NCBI RefSeq assembly: GCF_003205615.1
Contig: NZ_PYBV01000036.1
Coordinates: 62,001-126,000 of the forward strand
From: Micromonospora arborensis
GTDB lineage: Bacteria > Actinomycetota > Actinomycetes > Mycobacteriales > Micromonosporaceae
Reading direction: 5' to 3'
Length of the DNA stretch: 64,000 bases
Below the pieces are notes generated by a model. It was given only the letters and a program-made list of their open reading frames with translations. It was not told the origin of the DNA and ran no database searches. The position numbers and the translations under genes are program-made. Positions within the stretch are counted from its first letter, which is position 1; each line of letters opens with the position of its first letter. Positions 27,422 through 36,144 of this stretch are shown piece after piece.

Positions 27422-28406
27422 GGTCGTCCCTCCGACGGTTGGTGATCAGCAGGTACGCGGCCGAGACGATCAGCAGGAACAGCAGCAGCGCCACCGACAT
27501 CGCCGAGCCGGAGCCGAAGTCCCAGGTCTTGAAGGAGCTGCGGTAGATGTGGATGGAGATGAGGTCGGCCTGCTCCGGCGCGGAGCCGCCGAAGAGCACG
27601 TACGGGGTGTTGAAGTCGTTGAAGGTCCACAGGAACAGCACCAGCAGCAGCACCAGGTTCACCGGCCGCAGCATCGGCAGCGTCACCGAGCGCAGCCGGC
27701 GCCAGAACCCGGCGCCGTCGATCGCGGCGGCCTCGTACAGCTCGCCGGAGACGTTCTGCAGGCCGGCCATCAGGCAGAGGAACGCGAACGGCCAGTTGCG
27801 CCACACCGACACCACCAGCAGCGAGGCGAAGCTGTTGTCGCCGATCAGCCAGAACGGCCGCTCGTCGAGCAGCCCGAGCTGGTCGACGAGGACGTGGTTG
27901 ACCAGGCCGGTGTCGCGTTGCAGCAGGAAGCTCCAGGTGATCACCGCGGCGTAGACCGGCAGGGCGTACGGGGTGAGGAAGAGCGCCCGCAGGATCGCCC
28001 GCCCGCGGAACGGCCGTTGCAGGACGACCGCCGCCGAGATGCCGAGCAGCCAGGCGAACCCGACCGAGAGCACGCTGTAGGCCAGGGTGACCCAGAACGA
28101 GTGCAGTAGTTCCTTGCCGGCGGCGCTGTTCAGGTCGAGCGTCGCCCGGTAGTTCTCCCACCCGATGAAGGGGGCGGTGGACCAGTCGCGGATGTGGAAC
28201 TGGGTCAGCTCCAGCAGGCTCATCCAGACCCCGACCACCATCGGGATCACGTGGACGGCGAGTTCCAGCACGACGGCCGGTGCGAGCAGCAGATACGGCA
28301 GGAGCGAGCGACGGGGGCCGTGGGGCCGGCGGGCCGGCTTCCGGGCCGGTGACCCGGCCCGGGGTTCGCGTCGGTCGGCGTCCGGCGCGGCGGTGCTGGT
28401 TGCCAT
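27414..28406 (-). CDS. Sugar ABC transporter permease (MalF type)
   Basis: A 330-aa permease whose N-terminal ~30 residues are basic and proline-rich, then six spans starting SLLPYLLLAPAVVLELAVHVIP. The EAA motif is ELYEAAAIDGAGFWRRLRSVTLPML. It overlaps the MalG-type gene by 8 bp. A strong stem-loop separates it from the upstream binding-protein gene, which probably lowers its expression relative to the lipoprotein. Confidence 0.93.
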   Translation of the reverse strand: MATSTAAPDADRREPRAGSPARKPARRPHGPRRSLLPYLLLAPAVVLELAVHVIPMVVGVWMSLLELTQFHIRDWSTAPFIGWENYRATLDLNSAAGKELLHSFWVTLAYSVLSVGFAWLLGISAAVVLQRPFRGRAILRALFLTPYALPVYAAVITWSFLLQRDTGLVNHVLVDQLGLLDERPFWLIGDNSFASLLVVSVWRNWPFAFLCLMAGLQNVSGELYEAAAIDGAGFWRRLRSVTLPMLRPVNLVLLLVLFLWTFNDFNTPYVLFGGSAPEQADLISIHIYRSSFKTWDFGSGSAMSVALLLFLLIVSAAYLLITNRRRDDHA

Positions 28407-28423
28407 CGGGGTCCTCTCGGAGT

Positions 28424-28464
28424 CGGTGGCCGTGGCCGGGCGCAGCGCCCGACCACGGCCACCG
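28424..28464 (-). promoter_or_regulatory. Intercistronic stem-loop between binding protein and permease genes
   Basis: Perfect 12-bp arms (28424-28435 and 28453-28464, CGGTGGCCGTGG and complement) enclose a second small stem of GGGCG and CGCCC. It has no T tract. Such stem-loops between a solute-binding-protein gene and its permeases protect upstream mRNA or attenuate downstream transcription, giving excess binding protein. Confidence 0.7.
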
Positions 28465-28476
28465 GTGACGCCTGGG

Positions 28477-29775
28477 TCAGCGCATCTTCTGCTGCGCGTC
28501 GGTCAGCTTCGCCTTCACCGACGCCTCGGTGACCGGCTTGCCGCTGGCCGCGTCCGCGAACAGCTCCTTCATCGCGGTGCCGACCAGGGTCTCGAAGGTG
28601 CTCTCCTCGGGCACCTGCGGCAGCGGGGCCGCGGTGGTGACCAGGGTCTCCTGGATGTTCTTCTGCTCGGTGGCGCTGAACGCCGGGTCGGCGCCCGCGG
28701 TCTTCACCGCCGGCAGCGAGCCGTACGTCTTGTTGAGCAGCGTCTGCTCCTCGTCGCTGGTCATGAACTTGACGAAGCTCAGCGCGCCGTCCTTGTTCTT
28801 GGTGTGCTTGAAGACCGCCATGTTGATGCCGGCGACCATGCTGTTGACCTTCTTGCCGCCGGCCGGCGGGCTGGCCAGGAACGGCACCGGGGCCACCCCG
28901 TACGCGTCGGCGGGCATGTTCTGCGTCTTCAGGTTCGATCCGGCGGACTGCCAGAGCAGCATGGCGGCCTTGCCGTTGGCGAAGTCGGAGACCGACTGGT
29001 TCTGCGCGTACTCGGCGTTGCTCGGGTTGGTGATCTTGTCGGCGGCCATGAAGTCGATGTACCGCTTGATCGCCGAGACGTTCTGCGGGGTGTCGAAGGT
29101 CGGCTTGCCGGCCGAGTCGAACCACTCACCGCCGTACTGCTGACTGAAGGTGAAGGCGTGGTGGGCGTTCTCCGACGGGTTGGCGCCCTCGATCGCCAGG
29201 CCCCACTTGCCGCCGGTGCTCAGCTTCTTGCCGTCCTCGGCGAGCTGCTCCCAGGTGGTCGGCGGTGCGGTGATGCCGGCGTCGGCGAACGCCTTCTTGT
29301 TGTAGTACAGGCTGTACGCCATGCTGTAGAGCGGCACGGCGGCTGGCGGCTTGCCGGGGGCGCCGGCGGCGGCGAGCGCGGCGGGCACGATCCGGTCCTT
29401 GCCGCCCACGGCCTGCAGGGTGGCGTCGTCGAACTCGACGAGCGCGCCGGTGGCCTGTAGGGACGCCGACCAGGTGTTGCCGATGTTGACCACGTCCGGG
29501 CCCTTGCCGGAGGCCGCGGCGGCGAGCAGGCGGTTGAGCAGGTCCGACCAGGGGACCACCTCGATTGTGACCTTGATCCCGGTCTGCTTCTCGAACTTGT
29601 CCAGCTCGGGCTGGAGGATCGTCTTGTCGGCCTCCAGGCTGGGGCCCTGGTTGCTGGCCCAGTAGGTGAGCGTCTTGGGCGAGGCGGCGGAGTCGTCGCC
29701 GGAGCCGCCGCAGGCGGTCAGCGAGGCGGCGGCCAGTACGGCGGCGGTGAATATCCCGAGGTGTCGTCTCGACAC
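28477..29775 (-). CDS. Sugar ABC transporter solute-binding lipoprotein
   Basis: The 432-aa lipoprotein has a signal peptide of about 21 residues ending SLTAC with lipidated C22, followed by a GGSGDDS linker. The mature protein has the cluster B binding-protein pattern: TLTYWASNQGPSLEADKTILQPELDKFEKQTGIKVTIEVVPW near the N-terminus, then LAAAASGKGPDVVNIGNTW. It is the first gene of the beta-glucoside operon and divergent from the ROK regulator. The bound sugar is inferred only from the GH1 enzyme. Confidence 0.93.
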   Translation of the reverse strand: MSRRHLGIFTAAVLAAASLTACGGSGDDSAASPKTLTYWASNQGPSLEADKTILQPELDKFEKQTGIKVTIEVVPWSDLLNRLLAAAASGKGPDVVNIGNTWSASLQATGALVEFDDATLQAVGGKDRIVPAALAAAGAPGKPPAAVPLYSMAYSLYYNKKAFADAGITAPPTTWEQLAEDGKKLSTGGKWGLAIEGANPSENAHHAFTFSQQYGGEWFDSAGKPTFDTPQNVSAIKRYIDFMAADKITNPSNAEYAQNQSVSDFANGKAAMLLWQSAGSNLKTQNMPADAYGVAPVPFLASPPAGGKKVNSMVAGINMAVFKHTKNKDGALSFVKFMTSDEEQTLLNKTYGSLPAVKTAGADPAFSATEQKNIQETLVTTAAPLPQVPEESTFETLVGTAMKELFADAASGKPVTEASVKAKLTDAQQKMR

Positions 29776-29916
29776 GGGTCAGCCCTTCCGGTGCGTGGTG
29801 GGGGTCCGCCGGCCTTCGTCGCCGATAGGGGTCGGGACGACGAGTGGCCGGCCGCGGACAGGGTTCGGGGGTGCGCCGCCGGGGTCCGTCGGCGTTTCCC
29901 GGGAGTTACATCACGG

Positions 29917-29939
29917 CTTAATTTATGTCGTCATTAAAG
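29917..29939. promoter_or_regulatory. AT-rich palindrome, probable ROK operator
   Basis: Arms CTTAAT and ATTAAAG lie around TTATGTCGTC in the 238-bp region between the binding-protein gene and the divergent ROK regulator gene. ROK/XylR-type regulators favour AT-rich palindromes of this form. Apart from this site the divergent region shows no gene. Confidence 0.5.
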
Positions 29940-30013
29940 TGGCTGGTCGGTGGGTCGTCAAGCACGAGGCGGTTACAGTCGCCTCGAACTCCCCGACGGG
30001 AACGAGGTGACGA

Positions 30014-31213
30014 GTGGAGCTGGCGCGTGCCACCAACCGCAGCGTGCGGTTGCGCAACCGGTCCGCACTGCTGACCAAGCTCTTCCTCGACGGCCCGCTC
30101 ACCCGGCAGGACCTGGTACGCAGCACCGGGTTGAGTCAGCCGGCGGTCAGCAACGTGGTCGCCGACCTGATCGACGAAGGGCTGGTCGCCGAGGCTGGCG
30201 CAGCCGAGTCCGACGGTGGCCGGCCCAGCATGCTGTTGCGGATGGCGCCCCGCTTCGCGTTCGTGGTCGGTGTGGACGTCGGCGAGACCCGGGTCCGGGT
30301 GGAGCTGTTCGACTTCGCGATGACCCTGCTGGCCAGCATCGAGTACCCGCTCGACCCGGCCCGCACCGAGCCCGACCTGGTGGCCGGGCACGTGCTGGCC
30401 GGAATCGACGCGGTCACGGGTCAGGCCGGGGTGGCCCCCGGTGACGTGCTCGGCGTCGGCATCGGTGTCTCGGGAGTCGTCGAGCAGGGCGTCGAGGCCG
30501 TCGTGCACGCCCAGGCCCTCGGCTGGGATCGGGTGCCACTGGAACGTCTGATCGGCGCCGGCACCGATCTGCCGCTGCACATCGACAACGGCGCGAAGAC
30601 CCTCGGCCAGGCCGAGATGTGGTTCGGCGCCGGCCGGGGCGCCCGCCACGCCGTCTTCGCGCTGGTCGGCTCGGGCGTGGGCGCGTCGGTGGTGACCAAC
30701 GGCGCCACCTACCGGGGCGCGTCCAGCAGCGCGGGGGAGTGGGGACACACCACCCTCGTGTACGGCGGGCGGGCCTGCCGGTGCGGCGCGCGCGGCTGCC
30801 TGGAGGCGTACGTGGGCGCGGAGGCGATCATCGACCGGTACCGGGAGGCGCGTCGGGGTCGACCGGTTCCGGGCGAGGACGAGGAGTCCCAGATCGCCGC
30901 GCTGGTCGCCGCCGCCGAGACCTCGGCCACCGCTCGGCGGGTGCTGGACGACACCGCCGGCTACCTCGGCGCCGGGGTGGCCAACCTGATCAACCTGTTC
31001 AACCCGGAGCGGGTGGTGCTCGGCGGCTGGGCGGCGATGGCGCTGGGCGACCTGCTGCCCGCAGTCCGGGAGGCCGCCGGACGGCAGGCGCTGCGCCAGC
31101 CGTACGAGCAGGCGTCGATCGAGCTGTGTCGGCTCGGCGTGGATGCGGTGGCGCTCGGCGCCGCCACCCTCCCGATAGCCCGCTTCCTCACCGAAGGCGG
31201 CGTCCGCCGCTAA
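30014..31213 (+). CDS. ROK-family transcriptional regulator
   Basis: The 399-aa protein has an N-terminal winged helix (NRSALLTKLFLDGPLTRQDLVRSTGLSQPAVSNVVADLIDEGLV) and a C-terminal sugar-kinase-like ROK domain. The zinc site region is CRCGARGCLEAY with the preceding GEWGH, and the ATP loop VGVDVGETRVRVELFD is near residue 88. It probably represses the divergent beta-glucoside operon and releases on a glucose-type sugar. The GTG at 30014 follows AACGAGGTGA. Confidence 0.93.
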   Translation: MELARATNRSVRLRNRSALLTKLFLDGPLTRQDLVRSTGLSQPAVSNVVADLIDEGLVAEAGAAESDGGRPSMLLRMAPRFAFVVGVDVGETRVRVELFDFAMTLLASIEYPLDPARTEPDLVAGHVLAGIDAVTGQAGVAPGDVLGVGIGVSGVVEQGVEAVVHAQALGWDRVPLERLIGAGTDLPLHIDNGAKTLGQAEMWFGAGRGARHAVFALVGSGVGASVVTNGATYRGASSSAGEWGHTTLVYGGRACRCGARGCLEAYVGAEAIIDRYREARRGRPVPGEDEESQIAALVAAAETSATARRVLDDTAGYLGAGVANLINLFNPERVVLGGWAAMALGDLLPAVREAAGRQALRQPYEQASIELCRLGVDAVALGAATLPIARFLTEGGVRR

Positions 31214-31237
31214 CCCCCACCCCCACCCCACCTTGGT

Positions 31238-31297
31238 GGTGATCAAGAGGTTTGCGTCAGGAATCACGCCTGGGGTGACGCAAACCTCTTGATCACC
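31238..31297. repeat. Perfect 22-bp inverted repeat, possible terminator
   Basis: Arms at 31238-31259 and 31276-31297 are perfect complements (GGTGATCAAGAGG, then TTTGCGTCA) around a 16-nt loop. It begins 25 bp after the ROK stop and could end that transcript. Its TGATCA-bounded arms resemble the style of the palindromes at 8941 and 17934. The remaining 290 bp before the next gene hold only the promoter-like features noted separately. Confidence 0.75.
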
Positions 31298-31446
31298 GGG
31301 GGTGGGCGTCGGGTGGGTGGCGGGTGGGCGTTGGGTGGGCGACGGGATTGCCGCGGGGGAATTACGCAAAAAGAATCCTCGGGATAAATAACGAAGTTAT
31401 AGATCGATGTCTTGACGCCGCCGCAATCTCGCCGCAACACTCCTAC

Positions 31447-31458
31447 GAGAGCGCTCTC
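31447..31458. promoter_or_regulatory. LacI-type operator palindrome
   Basis: GAGAGCGCTCTC is a perfect 12-bp palindrome with the central GCGC shape typical of actinobacterial LacI-family sugar repressors (CebR-like sites). It lies 130 bp upstream of the secreted discoidin protein, next to a relatively AT-rich stretch (31355-31405) that includes a small ATAAC/GTTAT palindrome. It suggests carbohydrate-controlled expression. Confidence 0.55.
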
Positions 31459-31588
31459 CGGCCCGCGGTGCCGTACCGGCGGCACCCAGAACTGTGGTGC
31501 CGCACCGGCGGCACCACCGACGGCACCACGGGGCGACCCCGATTCCACCCCGCGCGGCATCCGTAACCCCCTATCGACAGGCGATGTC

Positions 31589-34222
31589 ATGACATCTCAT
31601 GCAACATCCGTACGCCCGCGTCCCCGACGGGCCGTCCGGCATCTGCTCGTCGGGCTCACCGTGGCCCTGGTCGCGGCGCTCACCCCGACCGGCGCCACCA
31701 CACCCGCGCAGGCCGCGCCCACCCTGCTCTCCCAGGGCCGCCCCGCCACCGCCTCGTCCAGCGAGAACGCCGGCACCCCGGCCTCAGCAGCCGTCGACGG
31801 CAACACCGGCACCCGCTGGGCCAGCGCGTTCAGCGACCCGCAGTGGCTCCAGGTCGACCTGGGCGCGCGGGCCACCATCAGCCAGGTGAACCTGCTCTGG
31901 GAGGGCGCCTACGGTCGGGCGTTCCAACTCCAGACCTCCGACGACGGCGCCACCTGGACCACGATCTACTCGACCACCACCAGCACCGGCGGCACCCAGA
32001 ACCTCACCGTCACCGGTGCCGGCCGCTACGTACGGATGAACGGCACCGCCCGGGGCACCGGCTACGGCTACTCGCTCTGGGAGTTCCAGGTCTACGGCGA
32101 AACCGGCGGCACCACGCCGACCTGCGGCAGCACCAACGTCGCACAGGGCAGCCCGGCGACCGCCTCGTCCAGCCAGGACGCCGGCCTCGCGGCGTCCGCC
32201 GCCGTCGACGGCAACACCGGCACCCGGTGGGCCAGCGCCGCCAGCGACCCGCAGTGGCTGCGCGTCGACCTCGGCAGCACCCGCACCATCTGCCGGGTGG
32301 TGCTCACCTGGGAGGCCGCGTACGCCCGGGCCTTCCAGCTTCAGACCTCGGCCGACGGGTCCACCTGGACCAGCATCTACTCGACCACCACCGGCGCCGG
32401 TGGGACGCAGTCGCTCACCGTCTCCGGCAGCGGCCGGTACCTGCGGATGTACGGCACGGCGCGGGGCACCGCCTACGGCTACTCGCTGTGGGAGCTGGCG
32501 GTGAACACCACCGGCGGCACCAGCGAGCCCCCGGTCGACGGGACCGACCCGCGTAACCCCAACCTCGGGCCGAACACGTTCGTCTTCGACCCGAGCACCC
32601 CGACATCGACCATCCAGAGTCGACTGAACACCCTCTTCACCCAGCAGGAGACCAACCAGTTCGGCCCGCAGCGCTACGCGGTGCTGTTCAAGCCCGGTAC
32701 CTACACCGCCGACGTGAACCTCGGCTTCTTCACCCAGGTCGCCGGTCTCGGGATGAGCCCGGACGACGTCAACCTCAACGGACACGTCCGTACCGAGGCG
32801 TTCTGGATGGGCGGCAACGCCACCCAGAACTTCTGGCGGGCCGCCGAGAACCTCTCGGTCACCCTCCCCGCGGGGCAGACCGTGGAACGGTGGGCGGTGT
32901 CCCAGGCCGCGCCGTACCGGCGGATGCACCTGCGCGGCGGGCAGAACCAGATCCAACTCTGGAACGGCGGCGACGGCTGGTCCAGCGGTGGACTACTGGC
33001 CGACACCCGCATCGACGGGCTGGTCGTCTCCGGTTCGCAGCAGCAGTGGTACTCCCGCAACAGCGAGTTCGGCAACGGCTGGACCGGCTCGGTGTGGAAC
33101 ATGGTCTTCCAGGGCGTCGCCGGCGCACCGGCACCGAGCTTCCCCAACCCGTCGCACACCGTCATCGCCCAGACCCCGCAGGTACGGGAGAAGCCGTTCC
33201 TCTACGTCGACGGCACCGGTGAGTACCGGGTCTTCGTGCCGGCGCTGCGTACCAACTCGACGGGCACCAGCTGGTACAACAAGACCCCCGCTGGCTCGTC
33301 CATCTCACTGTCGCAGTTCTTCGTCGTCCAGACCGGCACCAGCGCCGCCACCATCAACGCGGCCCTCGCCCAGGGCAAGCACCTGCTCTTCACCCCGGGC
33401 GTGCACCACGTCACCGAGCCGATCCAGGTCAACCGGGCCGACACGGTGATCCTCGGCCTCGGCCTGGCCACCATCCAGGCCGACAACGGCAGCGTCGGGA
33501 TGCGGGTGGCCGATGTGGACGGCGTCAAGGTGGCCGGTCTGATGTTCGAGGCCGGCACGACGAACTCGCCGGTGCTGATGGAGGTCGGGCCGTCCGGTTC
33601 GTCCGCGAGCCACGCCAGCAACCCGACCTCGCTGCACGACGTGTTCTTCCGCATCGGCGGACCACACGTCGGCAAGGCCACCAACACGTTGACCGTCAAC
33701 AGCGACGACGTGATCGGTGACCACATGTGGCTGTGGCGGGCCGACCACGCGGCCAGCGGCGTACCGACCGGGTGGACGCTGAACACCGCCGACACCGGGC
33801 TCACGGTCAACGGCGACAACGTCACCATGTACGGCCTCTTCGTCGAGCACTACCAGAAGTACCAGACCATCTGGAACGGCAACGGCGGCCGGACGTACTT
33901 CTACCAGAACGAGCTGCCCTACGACGTACCCAACCAGGCGGCCTGGATGAACGGGTCGACCCGGGGCTACGCCGCGTACAAGGTCGCCGACTCGGTGACC
34001 AGCCACCAGGCGTTCGGGCTGGGCAGCTACAGCTACTTCAACGTCAACCCCGCGGTGGTCGAGGAGCGATCCTTCGAGGTGCCCACCAACCCGAACGTGC
34101 GGTTCACCAACATGGTGACCGTCTCGCTCGGCGGCGTCGGCACCATCAACCGGGTGATCAACAACGCCGGCGGCACCGCGAACGCGGCCAACCAGACGGT
34201 GTACCTGACCACCTACCCCTGA
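31589..34222 (+). CDS. Secreted protein: two F5/8-type discoidin domains plus beta-helix-like domain
   Basis: About 877 aa. A long signal peptide has a twin-arginine-like basic start (RPRPRRAVRHLLVGLTVALVAA) and ends near AQAAP. Two nearly identical discoidin (CBM32-like) domains follow, about residues 48-170 and 185-310, each with ASSSE/Q-NAG, DGNTGTRWAS, WLQVDLG, FQLQTS-DG-TW and YSLWE. The remaining ~560 residues are Gly/Asn/Thr-rich with periodic beta-strand pattern and VRTEAFWMGGNATQNFWRAAENLSV, typical of right-handed beta-helix carbohydrate-active enzymes. I cannot assign a glycosidase or lyase family. It probably binds and degrades an extracellular polysaccharide. Confidence 0.8.
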   Translation: MTSHATSVRPRPRRAVRHLLVGLTVALVAALTPTGATTPAQAAPTLLSQGRPATASSSENAGTPASAAVDGNTGTRWASAFSDPQWLQVDLGARATISQVNLLWEGAYGRAFQLQTSDDGATWTTIYSTTTSTGGTQNLTVTGAGRYVRMNGTARGTGYGYSLWEFQVYGETGGTTPTCGSTNVAQGSPATASSSQDAGLAASAAVDGNTGTRWASAASDPQWLRVDLGSTRTICRVVLTWEAAYARAFQLQTSADGSTWTSIYSTTTGAGGTQSLTVSGSGRYLRMYGTARGTAYGYSLWELAVNTTGGTSEPPVDGTDPRNPNLGPNTFVFDPSTPTSTIQSRLNTLFTQQETNQFGPQRYAVLFKPGTYTADVNLGFFTQVAGLGMSPDDVNLNGHVRTEAFWMGGNATQNFWRAAENLSVTLPAGQTVERWAVSQAAPYRRMHLRGGQNQIQLWNGGDGWSSGGLLADTRIDGLVVSGSQQQWYSRNSEFGNGWTGSVWNMVFQGVAGAPAPSFPNPSHTVIAQTPQVREKPFLYVDGTGEYRVFVPALRTNSTGTSWYNKTPAGSSISLSQFFVVQTGTSAATINAALAQGKHLLFTPGVHHVTEPIQVNRADTVILGLGLATIQADNGSVGMRVADVDGVKVAGLMFEAGTTNSPVLMEVGPSGSSASHASNPTSLHDVFFRIGGPHVGKATNTLTVNSDDVIGDHMWLWRADHAASGVPTGWTLNTADTGLTVNGDNVTMYGLFVEHYQKYQTIWNGNGGRTYFYQNELPYDVPNQAAWMNGSTRGYAAYKVADSVTSHQAFGLGSYSYFNVNPAVVEERSFEVPTNPNVRFTNMVTVSLGGVGTINRVINNAGGTANAANQTVYLTTYP

Positions 34223-34281
34223 CCCGGGCACCCGCGCCGGCCCGGTCGACCGACCGGGCTGGCCGGGGCGCACCGAGGGCC

Positions 34282-34318
34282 GGGGCCGGCCCGGTCCCGC
34301 CGAGACCGGGCCGGCCCC
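34282..34318. terminator. Strong bidirectional hairpin between convergent genes
   Basis: Perfect 15-bp arms GGGGCCGGCCCGGTC (34282-34296) and its complement (34304-34318) enclose a 7-nt loop. A second, weaker stem lies at about 34234-34263. It is located between the convergent discoidin and amine-oxidase genes, the expected place for a shared terminator; no T tract is seen. Confidence 0.75.
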
Positions 34319-34331
34319 TCCGCGCGCCACC

Positions 34332-35687
34332 TCAACCCGCGAGCACCTGGGCCGCCGCCCGCTCACCGGCCCGCACCGCGCCCTCCAGGTAGCCGGACCA
34401 GCGGGTCGCCGTCTCGGTGCCCGCCCAGTGCACCCGGCCCACCGGCGCCCGCAGCCGAGGACCGTAGGTGCGCCAGGTCCCCGGAGTGAGCGCGCCGCAG
34501 AAACAGCCCCGCGTCCACTCCTGGGCCGACCAGTCGTACTCGACCAGGTCCACCGGGTTTCGGGCGCGCGGCCCGACCACGTCGGCGAACGCGTCCAGCA
34601 GGCACCGCCGACGCCGCTCCGGTGACATCTCGCGCAGCGCGGCGGCGTCCACGGAGTAGCTGAACCCGGTCAGCACCCCCAGGGGCGAGGTCGGGGTGGA
34701 GTTGTCGACCGTCTCGGTGAGCGCACCAGCGCTGCTGGTGGACACCCCGGACAGCCCGTCGGCACGCCAGAACGGCTCCGGGTACACCGCGTGCACCTTC
34801 AACGCCGAACCCATCGGCATCCGCTGGGTCAGCCCGTCGCGGAGCGCGGGCAGCGGTGGGGCGTACCGGATCCGGCCGGCCAGTGCCGGCGCCAGCGCCA
34901 CCACCACCGCGTCGCCGTCGACGCGCCCGCCGTCGGTCCACACTGTCGCGCCGTCGATGGTCTGCTCGATCGACCGCACCGGCGCGGCCAGCGTCAGCGC
35001 CCCCGGGGGCAGGGCGTCGGCCATCCGCTCGGCCAACGCCGACGGACCGCCCACGATCCGGTCCTGCTGCGCGCCCCCGGCCATCCCCAGCAACGGCCCG
35101 GTCCCGCCGGCGCTGCGCAGGTAGAACAGCACCTGCAACAGGGACACCTCGTCCGCGCCGGTGGCCAGCAGCCCACCGGCGAGCAGTCGCCCCAGGTAGT
35201 CGGCGGTGTCGCCGTCCCCGGCCGTCGCGCGGAGCCAGCCACCGAGGATCGTCCGGTCCCACTGGGCGGCCTCCGCCGCCTGCCAGGGTGCGGCCGGGTC
35301 CAGTCGTGCCGCGTACTCGTCGAGCAGCCCGAGCACCCGGCCGGCCTGCGCCGGCGGTTCGGGCCGGTGCTGACCGGCCCAGAGCAGGGTGGGCGTGCCG
35401 AACGCCGCCGACGCGAAGGTGGCCAGCCCGTGCTCGGCGACCAGCGCGTACATCCGGTCCTGGGTCGGGCCGATCCACTGCGCCCCCAGGTCGAGCTGGG
35501 TGCCGTCGGGCAGCCAGCGGGTCAGCACCCGACCGCCGACCCGGTCGCGGGCCTCCAACACCCGCACCTGGGCGCCGGCCCGGGCGAGCGCCAGTGCGGC
35601 GGCGAGTCCGGAGAAGCCGGCGCCGACCACGACCACCCGGATGCCGTCGGTCACGCCGCGCCGCTTACCCGCAACCGTGCGACGCAT
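34332..35687 (-). CDS. Flavin-containing amine oxidase
   Basis: A 451-aa flavoprotein. The FAD-binding VVVVGAGFSGLAAALALARAG is at about residues 18-38 and LEARDRVGGRVLTRW follows. DLGAQWIGPTQDRMYALV is the typical monoamine-oxidase segment, and the C-terminal VHWAGTETATRWSGYLEGAVRAGERAA closes the FAD site. It oxidises an amine to an aldehyde with H2O2 formation; the substrate is unknown. The start may be ATG 35687 or GTG 35654 (VTDGIRVVVVG); neither has a strong ribosome-binding site. Confidence 0.9.
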   Translation of the reverse strand: MRRTVAGKRRGVTDGIRVVVVGAGFSGLAAALALARAGAQVRVLEARDRVGGRVLTRWLPDGTQLDLGAQWIGPTQDRMYALVAEHGLATFASAAFGTPTLLWAGQHRPEPPAQAGRVLGLLDEYAARLDPAAPWQAAEAAQWDRTILGGWLRATAGDGDTADYLGRLLAGGLLATGADEVSLLQVLFYLRSAGGTGPLLGMAGGAQQDRIVGGPSALAERMADALPPGALTLAAPVRSIEQTIDGATVWTDGGRVDGDAVVVALAPALAGRIRYAPPLPALRDGLTQRMPMGSALKVHAVYPEPFWRADGLSGVSTSSAGALTETVDNSTPTSPLGVLTGFSYSVDAAALREMSPERRRRCLLDAFADVVGPRARNPVDLVEYDWSAQEWTRGCFCGALTPGTWRTYGPRLRAPVGRVHWAGTETATRWSGYLEGAVRAGERAAAQVLAG

Positions 35688-35788
35688 GACTCACCGAATT
35701 TCTTCCCACCGGCCTGTCGATTCGGGGGGCGGCCAAACGTGTGGAGGATGAGAGTCGGCGACGGGCCGGCTGCCCGCGAGGAGGAATG

Positions 35789-36142
35789 ATGACGCTCTAC
35801 CTGCTCAGCCTTCACCAGCCCCAGGGTGAGCTGCCGGACCCGGAGTTCCTGGCCGGGGTGATGCGCCAACTCGGCGAGCTGCGCGACGAGTTGGCGTCCA
35901 ATGGGTCGTGGGTCTTCGGGAAGGGTCTGCACGGCCCGGAGACCGCCACCGTGCTTCGTGCCCGCGACGGCGAGGTCCTGGTCACCGACGGCCCGTTCGT
36001 CGAGGGGAAGGAATACCTGGGCGGCATCACCATCATCGACGTGCCGGACCTCGACGCCGCACTGGACTGGGGTCGCCGCTACGCGTTGGCCACCACGCTG
36101 CCGATCGAGGTCCGCCCCTTCCACCGTGAGGCCGGAGACTGA
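35789..36142 (+). CDS. YCII-domain protein paired with an ECF sigma factor
   Basis: The 117-aa protein starts MTLYLLSLHQPQGELPDPEFL, with WVFGKGLHGPETATVLRARDGEVLVTDGPFVEGKEYLGGITIIDVPDLDAALDWG, the dimeric ferredoxin-like YCII/DGPF fold. Such genes regularly sit directly before ECF42-type sigma factors and are thought to act with them, although the mechanism is unclear. GAGGAGG lies 4 nt before ATG 35789; the overlapping ATG at 35786 is too close. The sigma gene begins 2 bp after its stop. Confidence 0.9.
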   Translation: MTLYLLSLHQPQGELPDPEFLAGVMRQLGELRDELASNGSWVFGKGLHGPETATVLRARDGEVLVTDGPFVEGKEYLGGITIIDVPDLDAALDWGRRYALATTLPIEVRPFHREAGD

Positions 36143-36144
36143 GC

